Below, one piece after another: positions 4,628-8,892 of a DNA stretch of 8,892 nucleotides (positions within the stretch are counted from its first letter, which is position 1; each line of letters opens with the position of its first letter). Origin of the DNA: an uncultured Chloroflexota bacterium (GTDB lineage: Bacteria > Chloroflexota > Anaerolineae > Anaerolineales > Anaerolineaceae). A program made the translations under genes and the position numbers. The notes under the pieces were generated by a model. The model saw only the letters and a program-made list of their open reading frames with translations, was not told where the DNA came from and did not search any database. The stretch covers positions 1-8,892 of the forward strand of contig CADBKS010000224.1 of the NCBI GenBank assembly GCA_902795255.1, written 5' to 3'.

Positions 4628-4690
4628 TTTTTCTGTTTTTTATTTGTTTTAGCTAATATATTAACAATTATATCACCAATCAGAGATTGA
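4628..4690 (-). promoter_or_regulatory. AT-rich upstream region of the HipB-like gene with dyads
   Basis: A perfect 10-bp palindrome, TAATATATTA (4654-4663), and an inverted repeat CAATC-AGA-GATTG (4677-4689) lie within 65 bp of the start codon. A minus-strand TATAAT is also present near 4668-4673. Promoter spacing is not convincing, so only a regulatory region is called; the dyads are plausible autoregulation sites. Confidence 0.4.
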
Positions 4691-4750
4691 TCCCGCTGCA
4701 TTCCCGGTACCGTGGCCCGACATCCGGGGTTTACAATAAAGACATAAGAG

Positions 4751-4843
4751 CCGGCGCGGATGCTTTTCCGCCGGATGACGGATACATGCCGGCGACACTT
4801 CAGACGTGCGGGGCACTGCAAAGGGCGGGCCGCACGGAGTGCC
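4751..4843 (+). promoter_or_regulatory. Structured leader upstream of the 75-aa membrane protein
   Basis: A hairpin at 4751-4774 (CCGGCG/CGCCGG arms) is followed by two overlapping, mutually exclusive stems. Stem one pairs 4805-4811 with 4830-4836 (CGTGCGG/CCGCACG). Stem two pairs 4812-4817 with 4838-4843 (GGCACT/AGTGCC). Linkers of 0 and 1 nt make a stable pseudoknot with both stems unlikely, so they would compete. No known riboswitch motif is recognised. Confidence 0.35.
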
Positions 4844-4877
4844 TGGCCTGCGGCGTTCAGACAGTGAAAGGAGAGAC

Positions 4878-5105
4878 ATGAGAGAAAAAATCGGCTGCCT
4901 GTTTTGGGGGATCATCGGCGGACTGCTTTGCCTGCTGCTTCTGAACGCACCCCTGTTCACCCTGCTTTCCGACCTTTTCTTTGATATCCTGATGTTCGTG
5001 ACCGAACTTCCCCTCCGGATCGTCTGGCTCGCATCCGATCTGCTGTCGGCCGTCCTTGACCTAGCTTTCGGCGCCTTCGATCTGATCCTGTCGCTGTTCT
5101 TCTGA
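4878..5105 (+). CDS. Small very hydrophobic membrane protein (75 aa)
   Basis: The sequence starts MREKIGCLFWGIIGGLLCLL and is hydrophobic almost throughout. One transmembrane helix is likely at about residues 6-30, a second hydrophobic stretch is near 33-50, and the C-terminal segment 51-75 is an amphipathic helix in which Asp54, Asp61 and Asp68 fall every seven residues. I do not recognise a family. The start at 4878 has AAAGGAG at 4867-4873 with 4-nt spacing; the in-frame ATG at 4806 would add charged residues encoded by the structured leader and is rejected. The gene stands alone. Possible roles include a small membrane regulator or a toxin-like peptide, but nothing in the sequence decides between these. 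The start signal and composition support a real gene. Confidence 0.7.
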   Translation: MREKIGCLFWGIIGGLLCLLLLNAPLFTLLSDLFFDILMFVTELPLRIVWLASDLLSAVLDLAFGAFDLILSLFF

Positions 5106-5232
5106 CCCTTCCGCCCCGTCCCGCCCGCACAGACCACTGATCCCCGTATAAAGCCGTTCCTGAAGCACCGGAGATCTCCCCGGGTTCTGCCGCATAGGCC
5201 CAAACGAGGCGAAAAGTCTATTAAATCAAATA

Positions 5233-5272
5233 GTTGTCTATACAAATATTGCAGTATATTTGTATAGACAAC
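5233..5272. promoter_or_regulatory. Perfect 17-bp-arm inverted repeat resembling paired GntR-type operators
   Basis: Arms 5233-5249 and 5256-5272 are perfect inverted copies around a 6-nt centre. Each arm contains a quasi-palindrome, TTGTCTATACAA (5234-5245) and TTGTATAGACAA (5260-5271), which resembles operators of the GntR/HutC type (TreR-like). Their centres are 26 bp apart. It lies between the 3' ends of two convergent genes, where an operator is unexpected. The stem is AT-rich and not followed by a T-run, so a terminator role is possible but not typical. The rest of 5106-5331 shows no gene. Confidence 0.55.
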
Positions 5273-5331
5273 ATATTATTAATTCATAAAGTGAGGCGAA
5301 AGCGGAACAATCAGCTCACCGCACCAGCCAC

Positions 5332-6807
5332 TCAGAGATCGCTGCCGACTGTCCCGGCACCGGAGAGATCCGCAGTCTCGGCATAAGAACCGACTGTGAC
5401 CGTGAATGCGCTGCTTCCCTGCACGTAGACAGTTCCGTCTGTCCCGATGATGCTGACCGTGTTACCCGGCGCATCCAGGACCGTTCCCGCGCATTCGAGC
5501 GTGGTCACATAACTGTCCGCCGTCACGATCCAGGAAGAGGACTCATCGATCACGACCCGGACATAACCGCTGCCGCCTTCACCGGCACAGGATTCGTCAT
5601 CGACCACCGCTCCGTTCAGCACGGATCCCTGCGTCAGATAGAGGGCCAGGTTCGAGATGCTGTCCCGGACGACATCGCCGTTCATCTGCTGGCTGATCGC
5701 CGTGAATTCGCAATCCGCACCGTTGGCGCCGGAAGTGCCCCAGCCGCGCTGATTGGCATTGCCCGTCACCCGCAGGAAGTATTCGCTGTCTTCCGCCGCT
5801 TCGATCTCCACGTTCCGCAGGACGAAAACGCTTTCCGTGTTCGTCGTATAGAACAGACCGCCGTTATTGCTGACCAGCTTCCCGCCGTCCATCGTGAACG
5901 AGCCCTGACCGACCTCACTGTCACCGGACATGCTCTGATAGAGGATGACCGTCCAGGTGTTGTCGTTCTGATCCTGATCCGGCATGTCGCCTGTCAGGAC
6001 ACTGTTATACAGACGGACCGTATTCAGCCCTTCCAGGCACAGCGCTTCCGAACCGGTCGCAGTCAGATCCGCGTTGCTGATGGTGATATCCGCCGTCACA
6101 TAGACCGCCGGAGAACCGCTGCCGTTGGAGGTGTAGCTGCCCCCGTCTACGACCATCGTACCGCTGCCGCGGTCGGAGCGGATCGCTGCCGCGGAACCGC
6201 CGTTGGTAACGACCGTCAGATCGTTCGCGTAAAGCGTACCGCCGCCCGCCACATGGATCCCGCCGGAAGTGTTCTGTTCCGTATAGATCGTGCTGTCGGA
6301 AACATAAGCCGTACCGTCACCATAAGCGAAAATGCCCGCTCCGCCGGCAGCGTCCGTGCTGATATTCACATTGCTGACGTTCAGCACACCGCCCGTCACC
6401 AGTAGTGCCGCGCCGACACCGTAGAAGGAGCTGTTGTCACCGCCCGTCGAATCGGTCGACGAACGCACCACCGTAGCGTTGGTAATGCTGACCGTTCCGT
6501 CCGTCACCAGAACCGCGTTCTCATCTGTACCGGTCGAGATAAACTCGCCGCTGATCTCCGTATCACTGCTGAGCTTCTGCACGGCAGTGTATTCACCCGA
6601 AAAGCTGCTGCCGCCACCGGGCATCCCGCCGGGGCCACCCTGTCCGCCCGGACCACCGCCGAACCCGTCCGGAGGGGTGCCCATCCCTTCGGGCGGTTCA
6701 CCGGGCTGTCCGGATGGCATTTCCGGAGGCTGTCCTTCCTGCGCAAGCACCGGAAGGCAGGTCATCAGAAGGCTGCAGATCAATAACAAACTGATAAATC
6801 TTTTCAT
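5332..6807 (-). CDS. Secreted beta-helix-like repeat protein with Gly/Pro-rich N-terminal region (491 aa)
   Basis: An exported surface or secreted protein, probably structural or adhesive rather than metabolic. Residues 1-22 form a signal peptide (MKRF, hydrophobic core, cleavage after VLA-Q23). The Cys in LLMTC is not a good lipobox because Thr sits before it. Residues 23-70 are a Gly/Pro/Met-rich low-complexity region (for example GGGPGGQGGPGGMPGGG). From about 72 to the end, short repeats rich in Gly, Ser, Thr, Asn and Val alternate strands and turns (VLVTDGTVSITNATV, LLVTGGVLNVSNVNIST, VVDGGSYTSNGSG), as in right-handed parallel beta-helices. There is no C-terminal membrane segment or LPxTG motif, so any attachment is not evident. 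The start at 6807 follows GAGGAGA (6823-6817) by about 9 nt; the longer frame from 6837 would read through this site. No catalytic residues can be identified. Confidence 0.82.
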   Translation of the reverse strand: MKRFISLLLICSLLMTCLPVLAQEGQPPEMPSGQPGEPPEGMGTPPDGFGGGPGGQGGPGGMPGGGSSFSGEYTAVQKLSSDTEISGEFISTGTDENAVLVTDGTVSITNATVVRSSTDSTGGDNSSFYGVGAALLVTGGVLNVSNVNISTDAAGGAGIFAYGDGTAYVSDSTIYTEQNTSGGIHVAGGGTLYANDLTVVTNGGSAAAIRSDRGSGTMVVDGGSYTSNGSGSPAVYVTADITISNADLTATGSEALCLEGLNTVRLYNSVLTGDMPDQDQNDNTWTVILYQSMSGDSEVGQGSFTMDGGKLVSNNGGLFYTTNTESVFVLRNVEIEAAEDSEYFLRVTGNANQRGWGTSGANGADCEFTAISQQMNGDVVRDSISNLALYLTQGSVLNGAVVDDESCAGEGGSGYVRVVIDESSSWIVTADSYVTTLECAGTVLDAPGNTVSIIGTDGTVYVQGSSAFTVTVGSYAETADLSGAGTVGSDL

Positions 6808-6845
6808 AACTTGTTTTCTCCTCATGCAAACATCCATGTTTGTAT

Positions 6846-6887
6846 CTTATAACCATAATCATAATCCGTGAACCTTAGCCGAACCTT
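6846..6887 (-). promoter_or_regulatory. Likely activator box and -10 of the secreted beta-helix gene
   Basis: On the minus strand AAGGTTC (6887-6881), 4 nt, AAGGTTC (6876-6870) form an exact direct repeat with 11-bp period, the spacing used by OmpR/PhoB-type response regulators. TATAAG (6851-6846) is a fair -10. The 17-nt-upstream -35 position reads GGTTCA, far from consensus and overlapping the box, as expected at an activator-dependent promoter. Confidence 0.45.
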
Positions 6888-6974
6888 GGAAAAATGAGGA
6901 AACTTCGCGGAATATTACAAATCCACCCGAAAACCCTGCTTTTTAATATTCTTCTGCGGAAGACTGCAATTCTT

Positions 6975-6983
6975 TGATACAAT
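6975..6983 (+). promoter_or_regulatory. Extended -10 promoter of rbr
   Basis: TGATACAAT (6975-6983) is an extended -10 with no good -35. The leader of about 57 nt carries AAGGAG at 7032-7037. I looked for and did not find a clear PerR-like dyad in the upstream 100 bp. Confidence 0.5.
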
Positions 6984-7046
6984 TAAGAAAGGAAATGAAC
7001 GATCCGAAAATCGGACACAGCTCAAAACCCGAAGGAGAAATGTATT

Positions 7047-7589
7047 ATGGAAAACATTAAAGGCACAAAGACAGAGGCCAACCTGCAGACCGCTTTCGCC
7101 GGTGAATCCCAGGCCCGCAACAAGTACACCTATTTCGCTTCCAAAGCAAAAAAGGAAGGCTACAACCAGATCGCTGCGATCTTTGAAGAGACCGCAGGAA
7201 ATGAAAAAGAACATGCCAAGATCTGGTTCAAACTGCTGAACGGCGGCGAAGTTCCGGACACCATCGCCAACCTCGAAGCCGCTGCAGACGGCGAAAATTA
7301 CGAATGGACCGACATGTACGACGGTTTCGCCAAGACCGCCCGCGAAGAAGGTTTCCCGCGTATCGCTGCCCTGTTCGAAATGGTCGGCAAGATCGAAAAA
7401 GAACATGAAGAACGCTACCGCAAGCTCCTTGCCAACGTCAAGGAAGGTCTCGTCTTCTCCCGCGAAGGCGATATGATCTGGCAGTGCGCCAACTGCGGCC
7501 ACATCGTCGTCGGCAAGAAAGCCCCGGAAGTCTGCCCGGTCTGCAACCACCCGAAGTCCTACTTCCAGATCAAGGCCGAAAACTACTGA
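7047..7589 (+). CDS. rbr: Rubrerythrin
   Basis: A cytoplasmic non-haem iron peroxidase that reduces hydrogen peroxide with electrons delivered through its rubredoxin-like domain; it is an oxidative-stress defence of anaerobes. Residues 1 to about 140 form the ferritin-like four-helix domain. Candidate diiron ligands are Glu20 (FAGESQAR), Glu53 and His56 ([10 protein letters not shown]), a Glu at about 86, and Glu117 and His/Glu around 120 ([11 protein letters not shown]). The C-terminal domain has the Fe(Cys)4 site Cys147-x2-Cys150 (QCANCGH) and Cys163-x2-Cys166 (VCPVCNHP). At 180 aa it is within the range of short classical rubrerythrins and is complete. The start at 7047 is fixed by AAGGAG at 7032-7037 and by homology from [13 protein letters not shown]. 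It is monocistronic with its own terminator. Codon use is strongly biased to C-ending codons, consistent with high expression. Confidence 0.98.
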   Translation: MENIKGTKTEANLQTAFAGESQARNKYTYFASKAKKEGYNQIAAIFEETAGNEKEHAKIWFKLLNGGEVPDTIANLEAAADGENYEWTDMYDGFAKTAREEGFPRIAALFEMVGKIEKEHEERYRKLLANVKEGLVFSREGDMIWQCANCGHIVVGKKAPEVCPVCNHPKSYFQIKAENY

Positions 7590-7663
7590 TAACGGCCCTG
7601 CTGCGGATCCGGCTCCTTCAGCCTGAAGTGCTGACAGGCCTCCCGCTCCCGGCATGTATCAAA

Positions 7664-7707
7664 CCATAAAGAAAAAGCTGCCCATACAGGCAGCTTTTTC
7701 TTTATGG
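7664..7707 (+). terminator. Strong terminator of rbr, usable from both sides
   Basis: Arms 7664-7682 and 7689-7707 are perfectly complementary over 19 bp with a 6-nt loop. The 3' arm carries CTTTTTCTTT and the 5' arm the matching A-rich stretch, so a T-tract is read in either direction. Confidence 0.93.
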
Positions 7708-7710
7708 CAG

Positions 7711-7734
7711 AAAAAACCTCCCGCTAAGCAGGTC
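7711..7734 (-). terminator. Possible minus-strand terminator beyond the rrn operon
   Basis: On the minus strand ACCT/AGGT or, alternatively, CCTGC-TTA-GCGGG pairing is followed directly by TTTTTT (7716-7711). The stem is short. It would act on transcripts that pass the rrn hairpin at 8017-8061. Confidence 0.35.
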
Positions 7735-8016
7735 GAGCCAAAGAACTTTACCTGTATAATCCAGCTGCATCACGGCATGTTGGTTTGTTGAAAATCATAC
7801 CGGTAAACAAGTCTGTTGCCCCTGACACAAAAAGGGGGCGAAGCTCCTGCACCGTATGGGCGGCAGCCCCCATACGGTGCAGGTGTTGGGTGGCTCCCGG
7901 GCCGGCCCGTGCCCCGGCGAAACAAACCAGCGGCCGGCGGCTCATGCAAACAAACGCCCGGGCCGCGCCCGGCAGGGCTGCTCGAAAATGCAGCGGACAC
8001 GATCAAATGAGCTCAT
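7735..8016. other. Gene-free GC-rich spacer with one perfect hairpin
   Basis: No frame here has a ribosome binding site or a recognisable product; those that exist are rich in Pro, Gly, Arg and Ala and are chance openings in GC-rich DNA. A GAA-loop stem (around 7834-7848) and two AAACAAAC blocks (7920-7927 and 7949-7956), each flanked by GC-rich inverted sequence, are visible. TATAAT at 7754-7759 has no matching -35. Confidence 0.5.
7846..7883. repeat. Perfect 15-bp inverted repeat with 8-nt loop
   Basis: CCTGCACCGTATGGG (7846-7860) and its exact reverse complement (7869-7883) enclose CGGCAGCC. No T-run follows on either strand, so it is not a standard terminator. It lies in the spacer downstream of both rbr and the rrn operon. 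Confidence 0.75.
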
Positions 8017-8061
8017 AAAGCAGAAGAGGGGCGCCGGATGTCGGTGCCCCTCTTCTGCTTT
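8017..8061 (-). terminator. Terminator of the rrn operon
   Basis: A perfect 16-bp stem (8017-8032 with 8046-8061) can be extended inward by CCG/CGG and a wobble pair. It stands about 25 nt past the 5S 3' end on the minus strand. The U-tract is short (TTT then ATGAGC) but the position and stability support termination. Confidence 0.75.
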
Positions 8062-8084
8062 GGCCGTTAAATAAAAAAAGTGAA

Positions 8085-8203
8085 GTTGGCAATTTCTTAC
8101 TCTCCCAGGAGGCCGCCCTCCAAGTACCATCAGCGGACACGCGCTTGACTGCCGGGTTCGGTATGTTTCCGAGTCCATCTCCCTTCCGGAAGACTTCCCT
8201 GTT
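8085..8203 (-). rRNA. rrf: 5S ribosomal RNA (5' part atypical)
   Basis: On the minus strand, characteristic 5S blocks are CCGAACCCGGCAGTCAAGC (8161-8143), CCGCTGATGGTAC (8136-8124) and CTCCTGGGAGAGTA (8112-8099), ending in GAAATTGCCAACTT. The expected position directly after 23S and before the operon terminator is correct. The 5' boundary is set by the usual length of about 117 nt. The first 25-35 nt do not complement the 3' strands of helices I and II; see the finding. Confidence 0.8.
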
Positions 8204-8217
8204 CCTTACACCACGCA

Positions 8218-8892
<675 letters not shown>

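Noticed and set aside
4805..4843. An H-type pseudoknot
   Set aside because: Linkers of 0 and 1 nt cannot span the 6-7 bp grooves, so the two stems are treated as alternatives.
6783..6807. Lipoprotein signal in the secreted beta-helix protein
   Set aside because: LLMTC lacks the Gly/Ala/Ser required before the Cys, and a normal signal-peptidase I site (VLA-Q) follows.
6915..7655. A 246-codon minus-strand frame opposite rbr
   Set aside because: Shadow of rubrerythrin, whose plus-strand identity is unambiguous.
7754..7759. TATAAT as the -10 of a promoter
   Set aside because: No -35 at 15-19 nt and no gene downstream on the plus strand before the rRNA.

Overview
The window looks like a piece of a Bacillota (Firmicutes) chromosome, most likely an anaerobic clostridial gut-type organism. 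The evidence is strong AAGGAG-type ribosome binding sites, sigma-A-like promoters, rubrerythrin, small XRE regulators paired with small membrane proteins, and a moderately GC-rich genome. I cannot name the species.

Layout. 1-389 (-): start of an unrecognised protein cut by the window edge, behind a near-consensus promoter that seems to make an almost leaderless mRNA. 390-2100: an accessory stretch with an XRE regulator, an overlapping DUF6773-like membrane protein and a DUF4177-like small protein, with long gene-free sequence between and around them. That gene-free sequence carries the main discovery candidate: five complete copies and one damaged copy of a composite 56-bp element. The element is a 15-nt hairpin, exactly 6 nt of spacer, then five degenerate 7-bp repeats. 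The outermost copies are inverted and bracket the three genes. 2170-3336: a membrane-anchored, probably extracytoplasmic HAD phosphatase with a good terminator. 3391-3789: a second, different repeat pair containing a perfect 28-bp palindrome. 3790-4230: a small unrecognised gene followed in the same frame by a decayed paralogue. 4331-4627 (-): an orphan HipB-like XRE regulator. 4878-5105: a very hydrophobic 75-aa protein behind a structured leader.

Right part. 5233-5272 holds a perfect 17-bp-arm inverted repeat between two convergent genes, and it looks like a pair of GntR-type operators. 5332-6807 (-) is a secreted beta-helix-like repeat protein with a Gly/Pro-rich N-terminal region, preceded by an 11-bp-period direct repeat of the kind OmpR-type response regulators bind. 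7047-7589 is rubrerythrin (rbr), with a strong 19-bp terminator. From about 8017 to the end, on the minus strand, are the rrn terminator, 5S rRNA and the 3' part of 23S rRNA. The 5' part of the 5S does not look able to pair with its 3' part.

Functionally the window is a patchwork of short, independently transcribed units rather than one pathway. Its interest lies mainly in the structured intergenic DNA. No transposase, integrase, CRISPR array or tRNA was found.
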